64,000 nucleotides of DNA from Bradyrhizobium erythrophlei (GCF_900129505.1 NZ_LT670818.1:620001-684000), one strand, 5' to 3'. Positions 35,665-44,394 are shown, counted from the stretch's first letter. Program-made: numbers and translations. The notes: generated from the letters alone by a model not told the origin.

Positions 35665-36558
35665 ATGGAATTTTTGACCACCGCCGAGGCTGCCGACTAT
35701 CTCCGGCTGGGGGAGCGCAAGCTCTACGAATTGGTCACCGCGGGCGCGATTCCTTGCAGCAAAGTGACGGGAAAGTGGCTGTTTCCCCGCCACGAGCTGG
35801 ACCTCTGGGTGCGCTCGGGGCTGGCCCGGCCCGCCGGCATGCTGGCTGCGGACCCGCCGCCCATCGTCGGCGGCAGCCAGGACGACCTCCTGGAATGGGC
35901 GTTACGCGAATCCGGCTCCGGCCTTGCCTCGCTCGCCGAGGGCACTGCACGCGGCGTCGCGCGGCTCGAGCGGGGCGAGGTGATCGCTGCGGCCGTGCAT
36001 TTCCACAGCCCCGCGATGTCGGAGGGTTCCACCGACGACGCCAATGTCGCCGCGGTGCGCACGGTGCCGGGGCTGCATGATGCGGTGTTGGTCGGCGTGG
36101 TCCGCCGCGAACAGGGACTTCTGGTCGCCCCCGGCAATCCGAAACAGCTCAACAGCCTGGCCGATGTGCTGGCCTCCCGGGTGAAAATGGCGGTCAGGCA
36201 ACCCGGCGCGGGGGCGCAGATGTTGCTCGAGACGCTGCTGGCGCGCGCCGGTGCCGGCCCCAAGGATTTGCGCCGGCTCGAGCCGCCGTGCCTGACCGGT
36301 CCCGATCTCGCCGCGGCGGTCCGCGCCGGCAAGGCCGACTGCGGCGTCGCGACCCGCGCCGCAGCAAAAGCGGCGGGGCTCGATTTCGTCCCGCTGCTGT
36401 TCGAGAATTTCGATCTGCTGACCCGGCAGCGCAGTTATTTCCGGCCCTCGATGCAAGCGCTGGTCGGTTTCCTGCGCGACACCCGGCTAAAGCAGCGGGC
36501 CATTGAGCTCGGCGGTTACGACACCGCGCCCGCCGGCCTCATCCGTTTCGCCGCTTGA
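35665..36558 (+). CDS. Excisionase-type HTH regulator with PBP-like sensor domain
   Basis: 297 residues. Residues 1-55 are a MerR/excisionase-type winged helix (TTAEAADYLRLGERKLYELV, GKWLFPRHELDLWV). Residues about 75-290 form a PBP-like two-lobed domain without signal peptide (LLEWALRESGSGLASLAEGT, VRQPGAGAQMLLETLL, AVRAGKADCGVATRAAAKAA). It is the same domain type as the C-terminus of the MoeA fusion at 30003-31952. It is divergent from tupBCA. Inferred role: binds tungstate, molybdate or a pterin signal and controls tup and perhaps moeA genes. It is not ModE, which has a different fold. Confidence 0.85.
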   Translation: MEFLTTAEAADYLRLGERKLYELVTAGAIPCSKVTGKWLFPRHELDLWVRSGLARPAGMLAADPPPIVGGSQDDLLEWALRESGSGLASLAEGTARGVARLERGEVIAAAVHFHSPAMSEGSTDDANVAAVRTVPGLHDAVLVGVVRREQGLLVAPGNPKQLNSLADVLASRVKMAVRQPGAGAQMLLETLLARAGAGPKDLRRLEPPCLTGPDLAAAVRAGKADCGVATRAAAKAAGLDFVPLLFENFDLLTRQRSYFRPSMQALVGFLRDTRLKQRAIELGGYDTAPAGLIRFAA

Positions 36559-36577
36559 TCGCATGTCTTTTGTTTGA

Positions 36578-36622
36578 GCATGATCTTTTCGAAAAACCGG
36601 CTGCCACTTTTTCGGATCATGC
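36578..36622. repeat. Palindromic GCATGATC...GGATCATGC repeat
   Basis: A 45 bp element: GCATGATCTTTTC, a run of A, CCGG, a run of T, then CGGATCATGC. The ends are inverted copies. I recall the same element as a dispersed rhizobial intergenic repeat. Here it follows the regulator stop and could act as a transcript hairpin. Confidence 0.7.
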
Positions 36623-36729
36623 GCTGCGTTGACGCAGACTGCGAATTAATTGCCAGCCATCGGCCGGCGGCTTAAGCTCCCGGTCAAACAATCAGGGCCA
36701 ATGCGCCTGACCATAACGGGAGGATATTC

Positions 36730-37944
36730 GTGATTTCAGCCAGAAGACTGTCCATGCTTGCCGCATTCGCTGCCGCGATCCTGCCGGCGCCGGCAGCGCT
36801 GGCGCAGGTCTCCGACGATGTGGTCAAGATCGGCGTTCTCACCGACATGAACGGTCCGGCGTCGACGCCGACCGGTCAGGGCTCGGTGACCGCGGCGCAA
36901 ATGGCGGTGGACGATTTCGGCGGCACCGTGCTGGGGAAGCCGATCAGCGTGATCGTCGGGGATCACCAGCTCAAGCCGGATATCGGCGCGGGCATCGCGC
37001 GCCGCTGGTACGACATCGAGCAGGTCGACCTGATCGTGGACGTGCCGGTGTCGGCGGTGGGGCTGGCGGTCCAGAACATCGCCAATGAAAAGAAGAAGAT
37101 GTTCATCGCCCACTCGACGGGCGCCGCGGATTTCCACGGCAAACTCTGCTCGCCCTATGCGATCCAGTGGGTGTTCGACACCCACGCGCTCGCGGCCGGC
37201 ACCGCGCAGGAAGTAGTGAAACGCGGCGGCGACAGCTGGTTCTTCATCACCGACGATTATGCGTTCGGGCACTCGCTGGAAAAAGACGCTTCCGAAGTGA
37301 TCCTCAAGAACGGCGGCAAGGTGATCGGCTCGGTCCGGCCGCCTTTCGCCACGCCCGACCTGTCCTCGTTCATCCTCCAGGCCCAGGCCTCGAAGGCAAA
37401 GATCATCGGCATCGCCGGCGGCCCGCCCAACAACGGCAACGAGATCAAGACCGCCGGCGAATTCGGCGTGCTGAAGGGCGGTCAGCAGATGGCCGCCCTG
37501 CTCGCCTTGATCACCGACATCCATTCGCTCGGCCTGCCCGCAGCGCAGGGGCTGTTGCTGACGACCTCGTTCTACTGGGACATGGACGACAAGACCCGCG
37601 AATGGTCGAAGCGCTATTTCGCCAAGATGAACCGGATGCCGACGATGTGGCAGGCCGGCGTCTATTCGTCGGTCATGCACTATCTGCAGGCGATCAAGGA
37701 CACCGGCACCGACGAGCCGCTCAAGGTGGCGGCAAAGATGCGCGAGAAGCCGATCGAGGATTTCTTCGCGCGCAACGGCAGGCTGCGCGACGACAATCTG
37801 ATGGTGCACGATTTGATGCTGGCGCAGGTCAAGAGCCCGGAAGAATCGAAATATCCGTGGGACTATTACAAGATCCTCGCGAAGATTTCCGGCGAGGATG
37901 CGTTTGGGCCGCCGAACCCGGCGTGCCCGCTGGTGAAGAAGTGA
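36730..37944 (+). CDS. Branched-chain amino acid-type ABC binding protein (orphan)
   Basis: 404 residues. Signal peptide (MLAAFAAAILPAPAALA) followed by a LivJ/LivK-type type-I periplasmic-binding fold (VVKIGVLTDMNGPAS, GDHQLKPDIGAGIARRWYD, ITDDYAFGHSLEKDA). Relatives bind branched-chain amino acids, amides, aromatic compounds or urea. The start GTG at 36730 follows a GGGAGG site. No Liv permease or ATPase genes are beside it; it must use components encoded elsewhere. It is the first of four binding-protein genes in a row. Confidence 0.9.
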   Translation: MISARRLSMLAAFAAAILPAPAALAQVSDDVVKIGVLTDMNGPASTPTGQGSVTAAQMAVDDFGGTVLGKPISVIVGDHQLKPDIGAGIARRWYDIEQVDLIVDVPVSAVGLAVQNIANEKKKMFIAHSTGAADFHGKLCSPYAIQWVFDTHALAAGTAQEVVKRGGDSWFFITDDYAFGHSLEKDASEVILKNGGKVIGSVRPPFATPDLSSFILQAQASKAKIIGIAGGPPNNGNEIKTAGEFGVLKGGQQMAALLALITDIHSLGLPAAQGLLLTTSFYWDMDDKTREWSKRYFAKMNRMPTMWQAGVYSSVMHYLQAIKDTGTDEPLKVAAKMREKPIEDFFARNGRLRDDNLMVHDLMLAQVKSPEESKYPWDYYKILAKISGEDAFGPPNPACPLVKK

Positions 37945-38026
37945 AGTAGGCGAGTAGCGAGTGGCGAATAGCGAATGGCAAGTAGTTTCTTATTCGCTAT
38001 TCGCTATTCGCTATTCGCCATTCGCC
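37945..38026. repeat. Tandem 7-bp repeat forming a long hairpin between convergent genes
   Basis: The unit TATTCGC is repeated three to four times at about 37990-38015 and then drifts to CATTCGC. Its inverse (GCGAATAGCGAATGGC) occurs at about 37963-37980, so the stretch folds into a long stem. It lies between the stop of the binding-protein gene (+) and the stop of the TAXI gene (-). It could serve as a two-way terminator, though no T-run is obvious. Confidence 0.7.
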
Positions 38027-38992
38027 CTACTTCACCACCCCGATCTCGCGGAAATATTTCAGCACGCCCGGATGGATCAGTCCGATATCGGGCGCCGCGG
38101 CCACCGTGTTCGCGGCCGTGGTCTCGCAGGCCTGCGCCAGTTTCTGGCAGAAGGCGCCTTCGACGCCGTGCAGCGTGCGCGCCAAATGATAGGCGACGTC
38201 GTCAGGCAAATTCTCGCGCACGAGAACAAAACTCCATGAGCCCACCGAAGGGATCGGCGCCGTCTGGTTCGGATAGCTGCCGGCCGGCACCGTCAGCGGC
38301 TTGAGATAGCTGTGTCTGGCCCTGATCCGCGCGATCTCGTCCGCGTCCGGCGCGATGAAGCGCGCCCCGCCAGGGCTATCGGCCACCGCCTTGAATCCGG
38401 GCCAGCCGATGCCGGCGCCCCAGAGGGCGGCGACCCGGCCGTCCAGCACCATCGCAGGACCGTCGCCGGCGCGATCGAGATAGACGGCCTGAAAATCCTC
38501 GTCCTGCTTCAGGCCGAGACCGTCGAGCATGTAGCGCGACAGGATCGGCAGACCGGAACCCCGCGCGCCGAATGCGATCGGTTTGCCCTTGAGATCGCTG
38601 ATGGTCCTGTAGGAGCTGTCCGCGCGCACCACGAACATGCCGGGGCTGGAATAGATCGCGGTCAGGATCTTGATCCGGGTCGCTGGCCGGCCGATACCCA
38701 TGAAGGCTTCATAGGCGGGTTCGCCGGCGACCAGGCCGATATCGAGTTCGCCCTTTTCCAGCAGCGGAATGTTCTCGTTGCTCCCCTTGGTGTTGCGGGG
38801 GGCAATGGAAAGCGCGGGATCGGCCGCGTTCATGACCTCCGCGAAGGCGTTGCCGTAGAGCGGGAAGCCGCCGCCCGGCGTCGCGGTTCCCAGGCTGATC
38901 ACGATCTTTGGAATGGCCTTGCCTCCCTCTTGCGCCACCGCGCTGCCCGCGAGCAGGAGAACGCCGGCACACACGATACAAACAAGGTTCAT
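38027..38992 (-). CDS. TAXI-family TRAP transporter binding protein (orphan)
   Basis: 321 residues. Signal peptide (IVCAGVLLLAGSAVAQ) and TAXI-type fold: ISLGTATPGGGFPLYGNAFA, the KGSNENIPLLEKGELDIGLV segment and PIAFGARGSGLPI. TAXI proteins deliver C4-dicarboxylates or glutamate-like substrates to a fused TRAP permease. No TRAP membrane gene is adjacent. It converges with the branched-chain binding-protein gene. The two genes upstream, on the other strand, are tripartite-tricarboxylate binding proteins. Confidence 0.88.
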   Translation of the reverse strand: MNLVCIVCAGVLLLAGSAVAQEGGKAIPKIVISLGTATPGGGFPLYGNAFAEVMNAADPALSIAPRNTKGSNENIPLLEKGELDIGLVAGEPAYEAFMGIGRPATRIKILTAIYSSPGMFVVRADSSYRTISDLKGKPIAFGARGSGLPILSRYMLDGLGLKQDEDFQAVYLDRAGDGPAMVLDGRVAALWGAGIGWPGFKAVADSPGGARFIAPDADEIARIRARHSYLKPLTVPAGSYPNQTAPIPSVGSWSFVLVRENLPDDVAYHLARTLHGVEGAFCQKLAQACETTAANTVAAAPDIGLIHPGVLKYFREIGVVK

Positions 38993-39141
38993 TTTTCGGC
39001 CCCGGACGCTGATGGCGGATCATCGCGCAGTTGCGGTTGTAGGCAAAGTCCGGATTTTGTGAAAGCATGAATGCAACGGGCGTGAAAAGCCCGATCTGTC
39101 GAAGCTTTGTTCGACAGCAACGAGAAGACGTTGGGGAGGCT

Positions 39142-40119
39142 ATGATCGCATTTTCGCGCGCAGGTCTATTCGGCCTGGCTTGTTTCGCAAGCCTGGCCCT
39201 GGGCATCACGCCATCCTCCGCCGCCAACTATCCGGACCGCCCGGTGCGCTGGCTCATCGGCTTTCCTCCGGGCGGCCCGGTTGACACCGTGGCGCGCATC
39301 ATGAGCCAGGCGCTCTCCGAGCATTTCGGTCAGCAGTTCGTGGTGGAGAACCGCGCCGGCTCCGGCGGCAACATCGCGACCGAGGCCGGGATCAACTCGA
39401 CGCCGGACGGCTACACGCTGATGTTCAGCGGCGCCAACAACGCAATCTCGGCCTCGCTCTACAAGAAACTGCCGTTCGATTTCATGCGCGACACCGTGCC
39501 GGTCGCGCTCTTCACGCAGGTGCCCAATCTCCTGGTGGTGTCGAATGCCATGCCGGTCAAGACCGTTCAGGAGCTGATCGACTACTCCAAGGCCAATCCC
39601 GGCAAGCTATCCTATGCCTCGTCGGGCAACGGCACCACACTGCACATGTCGGCGGAACTGTTCAAGGCGATGACCAAGTGCGACATGCTGCATGTGCCCT
39701 ATCGCGGATCGGCGGCCGCCTTTCCCGACGTCATCTCCAACAAGGTGCAGCTGATCTTCGACAATTTGCCGACCGCGATGGCGCAGACGCGCAGTGGCAA
39801 TTTGCGCGCGCTCGGCGTCACCTCGCCGCAGCGCTGGCCCGGCGTGCCCGACGTTCCCACGATCGCCGAGACCGTGCCGGGATTTGAGGCGTCGGTGTTC
39901 TACGGCATGTCCGCGCCCAAGGGCACGCCGCCGGAAATCGTCGAGATCCTCAACAAGGCGGTGAACGAGGTACTGAAGGATCCGAAGCTGATCGCGCGGT
40001 TTGCGACCATCGGCGGCGTCCCGAAACCGATGACGCCTGCCGGATACGGCAAGCTGATCGCGGATGAGACCGAAAAATGGCGCAAGGTGGTGGAGTTCGC
40101 CGGCGTTTCGGTGGAGTAG
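39142..40119 (+). CDS. Tripartite tricarboxylate transporter binding protein (Bug family), copy 1
   Basis: 325 residues from the ATG at 39142, which gives a good signal peptide (GLACFASLALGITPSSA). The Bug/TctC fold is clear: YPDRPVRWLIGFPPGGPVD, ENRAGSGGNIATEAG, HVPYRGSAAAFPDVISNKVQ, and FYGMSAPKGTPPEIV. These proteins bind carboxylates such as citrate or aromatic acids. A tandem paralogue follows 51 bp downstream with the same length. No TctA/TctB membrane genes are present. An upstream in-frame ATG at 39067 would bury the signal peptide. Confidence 0.92.
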   Translation: MIAFSRAGLFGLACFASLALGITPSSAANYPDRPVRWLIGFPPGGPVDTVARIMSQALSEHFGQQFVVENRAGSGGNIATEAGINSTPDGYTLMFSGANNAISASLYKKLPFDFMRDTVPVALFTQVPNLLVVSNAMPVKTVQELIDYSKANPGKLSYASSGNGTTLHMSAELFKAMTKCDMLHVPYRGSAAAFPDVISNKVQLIFDNLPTAMAQTRSGNLRALGVTSPQRWPGVPDVPTIAETVPGFEASVFYGMSAPKGTPPEIVEILNKAVNEVLKDPKLIARFATIGGVPKPMTPAGYGKLIADETEKWRKVVEFAGVSVE

Positions 40120-40170
40120 AACGTTGTCGATCAATACAACTACGCAACGAACAGAAAAAACGGAAACCCT

Positions 40171-41151
40171 ATGATCGCATTTTTACGCGTCGCCTTTTTC
40201 AGCCTGGCCGGTCTTTCAAGTCTCGCAGCCGGTATGGCGCCGTCATCGGCCGCCGACACCTATCCGAACCGCCCGGTGCGCTGGCTGATCGGGTTTGCCG
40301 CCGGCGGCCCGGTCGACATCATAGCGCGCATCATGAGCCAGTATCTGTCGGAGCATATGGGCCAGCAATTCGTGGTGGAGAACCGCGCCGGCTCCGGCGG
40401 CAACATCGCCGCCGCCGCCGCGATCAATTCGCCGCCCGACGGCTATACGCTGTTGTTCGTCGCGCCCAACAACGCGATCTCGACCTCGCTCTACAAGCAT
40501 TTGTCCTACGATTTCATCCGCGACACGGTGCCGGTGGCGAGCATCATGCAACTGACCAACATGCTGGTGGTCTCGAACGCCATGCCGGTGAAGACCGTTC
40601 AGGAGCTGATCGACTACTGCAGGCAAAATCCCGGTAAGATTTCTTATGCCTCGTCGGGCAACGGGACTTCGGTGCACATGTCGGCGGAGCTGTTCAAGGC
40701 GATGACCAAATGCGACATGGTGCATGTGCCCTATCGCGGATCGGCGATCGCGTTTCCCGACATCATCTCCAACAAGGTGCAGCTGATCTTCGACAACCTG
40801 CCGTCGGCGCTGGAACAGGCGCGCTCCGGCACCGTGCGCGCGCTCGGCGTCACCTCGCCGCAGCGCTGGCCCGGCGTGCCCGACGTTCCCGCCATCGCCG
40901 AGATCGTGCCGGGATTCGAATCGGTCGGCTTCTACGGCATCTCCGCGCCCAAGGGCACGCCGCCGGAAATCGTCGACACCCTGAACAAGGCGGTCGGCGA
41001 GGCGCTCAGGGATCCCAAGCTGGTCGAGCGGCTCGCCGCCGTCGGCGGCATCCCCAAGCCAATGACCCCGGCTGAATTCGGCAAATTGATTGCGGACGAG
41101 ACCGAGAAATGGCGCAAGGTGGTGGAATTCGCCGGGGTTTCGGTGGATTGA
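40171..41151 (+). CDS. Tripartite tricarboxylate transporter binding protein (Bug family), copy 2
   Basis: 326 residues; a close paralogue of the preceding gene over its whole length (e.g. CDMLHVPYRGS versus CDMVHVPYRGS; many identical nucleotide stretches), so a recent tandem duplication. Signal peptide ends near SSAADT. Differences cluster in the signal peptide and around the ligand pocket (GFPPGGPVDTVA versus GFAAGGPVDIIA; FSGANNAISA versus FVAPNNAIST). That is what would be expected if the two copies diverged in substrate. It is the last gene before the tRNA. Confidence 0.92.
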   Translation: MIAFLRVAFFSLAGLSSLAAGMAPSSAADTYPNRPVRWLIGFAAGGPVDIIARIMSQYLSEHMGQQFVVENRAGSGGNIAAAAAINSPPDGYTLLFVAPNNAISTSLYKHLSYDFIRDTVPVASIMQLTNMLVVSNAMPVKTVQELIDYCRQNPGKISYASSGNGTSVHMSAELFKAMTKCDMVHVPYRGSAIAFPDIISNKVQLIFDNLPSALEQARSGTVRALGVTSPQRWPGVPDVPAIAEIVPGFESVGFYGISAPKGTPPEIVDTLNKAVGEALRDPKLVERLAAVGGIPKPMTPAEFGKLIADETEKWRKVVEFAGVSVD

Positions 41152-41233
41152 ACACGGCATTGCCGGAACGCGGCCATCCCTGTAAAGGATGCCGGCACCG
41201 TTGCCGGCCGCCTCAAAGGGGCCGCTCGCGGCG

Positions 41234-41309
41234 GGGCCTGTAGCTCAATGGTTAGAGCCGGCCGCTCATAACGGTCTGGTTGCAGGTTCGAGTCCTGCCG
41301 GGCCCACCA
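41234..41309 (+). tRNA. tRNA with CAT anticodon, probably tRNA-Ile2 (lysidine type)
   Basis: 76 nt including encoded CCA. The acceptor stem GGGCCTG pairs with CGGGCCC; the anticodon loop is CTCATAA; the T arm carries GGTTCGAGTCC. The anticodon CAT means Met or, after lysidine modification of C34, Ile for AUA. The short D-loop (AATGGTTAGA) and the acceptor resemble ileX-type tRNA more than elongator tRNA-Met. The 3' 47 bp are repeated at 44395-44441, showing that this tRNA served as an integration site. Confidence 0.9.
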
Positions 41310-41499
41310 GTGAAATCAGCGGGTTATATCAGCTACTGTTTCGGCGCATCGGGATCACCGGACCTGAAATGCCCAATTTTGACGCACGTTTCCAGATTCA
41401 ACGGCGGGCAAACTATTGCAGCGCTTTCGATCTGACCACGGCCTGACCTTCCCAATCGTAGATTCGGCGGCCTCATCGCGTGAAGAGGCCTGGGCTGGA

Positions 41500-41667
41500 C
41501 GTTGGTGCTCGCCGGTAAGGCCGGCGTGGTAGCCCTGGATCACCTTTTCCTCCTCGAGGCGGGTGCGCCGGCGCGAGCACTGCGACGCGGAGAGGCCGGC
41601 GGCCCCGGCGACCGTCGTCTTGCAGGACGGCGAGCCTCTTCAGGCCGAAACTGTCAAGTTGGATCAT
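41500..41667 (-). pseudogene. Lrp/AsnC-family regulator, N-terminal remnant with frameshift
   Basis: Starts MIQLDSFGLKRLAVLQDDGR (41667), a clear AsnC helix-turn-helix beginning. The homology then continues in the next frame as AAGLSASQCSRRRTRLEEEK followed by VIQGYHAGL. The switch omits a few codons that normally encode the first helix of the HTH, so there is both an internal deletion and a frameshift. The effector-binding domain is missing entirely. It lies just inside the left end of the tRNA-bounded cassette. Confidence 0.75.
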
Positions 41668-41882
41668 GCGTTTTTGCCAGCTTTGACGCATGAAATGCGC
41701 GTTACCCTGTCAATTGAGCGCAACTTTGCATGAACATTGCAGGCACCATGCATCATCATGGGACCGGGTGACGTTGTCTTCACACCGGGACTCAAGCCAG
41801 GCGACAAAATCACTGGCGCTTGATGTTCAAGCGATGGACGAGTGAAGAGCGACAACCGTGCGTGTAGCAGAAGGACCGGAAA

Positions 41883-42338
41883 ATGACTCGCGTGATCGCT
41901 ATAGTAACTCTCGCTCTCGTCTTAACAAGCGGTGGCTCACTGGCCAGGGCACAAGAATCGGCCGCGGAAGCGCAGAACAAGCAGATCGTTTTGGAGTTTT
42001 ACGAAAAAGCACTCAATGGTAAAAATCCCGAGGCGGCGATCTCATATTTCGGTTCGCATTACACTCAGCACAATCCGGGGGTTGCCGATGGAGTCGAAGG
42101 CTTCCGTAAGTTCATCGACTTTCTCCGACAAAAATATCCTCAGGCGCATTCAGAACCAAAGCACGTATTTGCTGATGGAGATTACGTGATCATCCATTCG
42201 CAGGCGATTCAAGAGCCGGGGACCCGAGGAGCGGCCATCGTCGATATATTTAGACTGGAAAATCGGAAAATCGTGGAGCATTGGGACGTCATTCAGCCCG
42301 TTCCTGAAACAGTTTCAAACAGTAATGGAATGTTTTGA
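41883..42338 (+). CDS. Exported NTF2/SnoaL-like protein
   Basis: 151 residues. Signal peptide (VIAIVTLALVLTSGGSLARA) and a SnoaL-like polyketide-cyclase/NTF2 fold: NKQIVLEFYEKALNGKNPEA, YTQHNPGVADGVEGFRKFID, DIFRLENRKIVEHWDVIQPV. Family members bind small hydrophobic ligands and some are isomerases or cyclases. GC content is visibly lower than in neighbouring chromosomal genes, consistent with transfer along with the cassette. The closing tail SNSNGMF is unremarkable. Confidence 0.85.
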   Translation: MTRVIAIVTLALVLTSGGSLARAQESAAEAQNKQIVLEFYEKALNGKNPEAAISYFGSHYTQHNPGVADGVEGFRKFIDFLRQKYPQAHSEPKHVFADGDYVIIHSQAIQEPGTRGAAIVDIFRLENRKIVEHWDVIQPVPETVSNSNGMF

Positions 42339-42515
42339 AGCACGGCGCGGCAATGGATGGCTTGCACGCTCCGAGCTGAATTGCCTTTATGAGCATTTGT
42401 TTCCGGATGTCGGCGCGCCATTCCTGGATCGGTGTTGATAACATTTTCTGTCGCGCTTCGCGGAGTTTGAGCGCGACGACCTGCACGCGACGCGTGACGC
42501 TGCGTCGCGCCTTTG

Positions 42516-42594
42516 CTTGAAACGAAAAAAACCATCGGGGGGAACGATGTCCATACTTGAAACGAAAAAACCATCGGAGGGAACGATGTCCATT
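42516..42594 (+). repeat. 39/40-bp tandem duplication holding two ribosome binding sites and two starts
   Basis: CTTGAAACG plus an A-run, CCATCGG, a G-rich site, AACG and ATGTCCAT occur twice in succession (from 42516 and from 42556). The copies differ by one A in the A-run and by GGGGGG versus GGAGGG. Both ATGs (42547 and 42586) are in frame with the MFS gene, 13 codons apart. The duplication thus doubles the translation start. Confidence 0.85.
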
Positions 42595-43920
42595 GGGACC
42601 GCTGCCATCGCACGCAGCCCGGACATGACGAGCGAGCAACGAAAGGTTCTCATCGCCACGCTCGTGGGCACGACGATCGAATGGTACGATTTCTTCGTTT
42701 ACGCCCAGGCCGCCGGCCTCGTCTTCGGCAGCTTGTTCTTTGCGCCGATGAATCAGAATAATCCGCTGCTGGCGCAGATCGTGTCGTTTGCGACGCTCGG
42801 CCTGTCGTTCCTGTTCCGGCCGCTCGGCGCCATCGTGTGCGGCCATTTCGGCGATAAATTCGGCCGCAGGAATGTGCTGGTCGGCACGCTGGTGCTGATG
42901 GGCGTGGCCACCGCGCTGGTCGGCCTGTTGCCGACTTATGGACAGATCGGTGCGTTGGCGCCGGCGCTTCTGATCCTGCTGCGTATCCTTCAGGGATTTT
43001 CCGCTGGTGGCGAATGGGGCGGCGCGGCGCTGATGTCGGTCGAATCCGCGCCCGTCAACCGGCGAAGCTTCTTCGGCGCGTTTCCGCAGATCGGAACGCC
43101 GCTCGGCATGATTCTCGCGACCGGCGTCTTATGGCTCTTGACGGCCGCGCTCGGCAAGCAGGCGATGATGGATTTCGGATGGCGCATTCCGTTCCTGCTC
43201 TCGATCGTTCTGATCGTCGTCGGCGTCGTAATCCGCCGCACGGTCGAGGAGTCGCCGATATTCCGGGCGATGCATCGCCGCCACAAGGAATCCTCGGCGC
43301 CGCTTGCGGAGCTGTTTCGCGGGAATGCCAGGGACATCATCCGCACCGCGCTGATCTTCATGGGCAACAACGCCGCCGGCTACATCCTGATCGCGTTCAT
43401 GATCAGCTATGGCGCCAACACGCTGAAGCTGCCCTCGGACCAGCTTCTGCTCGCAAGCACGTTTGCCGCCGTAAGCTGGTTCGTCTTTACGCTGATCGGC
43501 GGCGTGCTCGGCGACAGGATCGGCCGTGTGCGCTGCTTCCAGATCGGCTACGCGCTCCTCGCGCTATGGGCGGTGCCGATGTGGTTCCTGATCGACAGCA
43601 AGGATGTGCTGCAGTTCTTCGTCGCCGCCGTCGGTCTCACGATCCCGCTTGGCCTCTCTTATGGCCCGCAGGCGGCGCTCTATGCCGAAATGTTTCCGGC
43701 AAAGGTGCGCTACTCCGGCGTCTCGATTGGTTATGCGCTCGGCGCTATCCTTGGCGGCGCATTTGCGCCGATGATCGCGCAATGGATCATCGCGAGCACC
43801 GGCCAGTCCTGGCGCATCGGCGTCTATATCGCGGTGTTGTCGCTGATCTCGCTGATTGTGGTCTCGACGATAAAGGACCCGCAGGGGGTAGACCTCAACG
43901 TGCGCGACACGGGTTCGTGA
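42586..43920 (+). CDS. MFS transporter, metabolite:H+ symporter (MHS) family
   Basis: 444 residues from ATG 42586 (or 457 from ATG 42547). Twelve membrane helices with MHS signatures: TTIEWYDFFVYAQAAGLVFG at the start, the loop GHFGDKFGRRNVLV, and LLRILQGFSAGGEWGGAALM. Relatives carry shikimate, citrate, proline/betaine or alpha-ketoglutarate. It is the main intact gene in the tRNA-bounded cassette, so probably its selected cargo. The nearby exported NTF2-like protein may act on the same compound, but this is speculative. Confidence 0.9.
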   Translation: MSIGTAAIARSPDMTSEQRKVLIATLVGTTIEWYDFFVYAQAAGLVFGSLFFAPMNQNNPLLAQIVSFATLGLSFLFRPLGAIVCGHFGDKFGRRNVLVGTLVLMGVATALVGLLPTYGQIGALAPALLILLRILQGFSAGGEWGGAALMSVESAPVNRRSFFGAFPQIGTPLGMILATGVLWLLTAALGKQAMMDFGWRIPFLLSIVLIVVGVVIRRTVEESPIFRAMHRRHKESSAPLAELFRGNARDIIRTALIFMGNNAAGYILIAFMISYGANTLKLPSDQLLLASTFAAVSWFVFTLIGGVLGDRIGRVRCFQIGYALLALWAVPMWFLIDSKDVLQFFVAAVGLTIPLGLSYGPQAALYAEMFPAKVRYSGVSIGYALGAILGGAFAPMIAQWIIASTGQSWRIGVYIAVLSLISLIVVSTIKDPQGVDLNVRDTGS

Positions 43921-44394
43921 CGCGAAGAATTGGTGTCCGCTCAGACTTCGGTCGACGGAGCAAGGCGATGAGATCGGCGGCGGTCTCGATGACTGAATGT
44001 TTGTCGAGGCTGTGGGTGTGAGACCTGCCGCGGGAATGACCCTTGCCTCCCCTTCGTCGGAAGGAGTGGGGCAATCGCTCGTGGAGCTTTGGGGTCGAGG
44101 CAAGGCGCGAGTTCGTTGCGCTCGCCCAATCGTCTGATGCGAACATGCGACCGCTCTGCCGACAATTTTAGCGTGAGTACAAATACAGTCGAGCGGATAT
44201 GTCCCACTGTTACTGCCCCGAGGATCGGGGCGCCGCACGTCCGCCCTGTGATCCAGTGCCGCATCGGGCGTTGACGTAGCAGCCGAGCCCCGCGCACCAG
44301 CTTCGCACCAGAAACGGCCTGAACGAAACGCAACAAGCGCGATGGAATTCAAACGAAAATGCAGGAAAATCAACGAAGCTGCTCGATATCCCGT
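43921..44394. other. Gene-free right end of the tRNA-bounded cassette
   Basis: About 470 bp between the MFS stop and the second tRNA 3' copy. Open frames on both strands lack gene character. No integrase fragment was recognised. The junction with the tRNA copy at 44394/44395 is abrupt, as expected for an att site. Confidence 0.5.

Noticed and set aside
41310..44394. Search for an integrase or excisionase in the tRNA-bounded cassette
   Set aside because: No tyrosine-recombinase motif (R...HxxR...Y) or other recombinase recognised in any frame.
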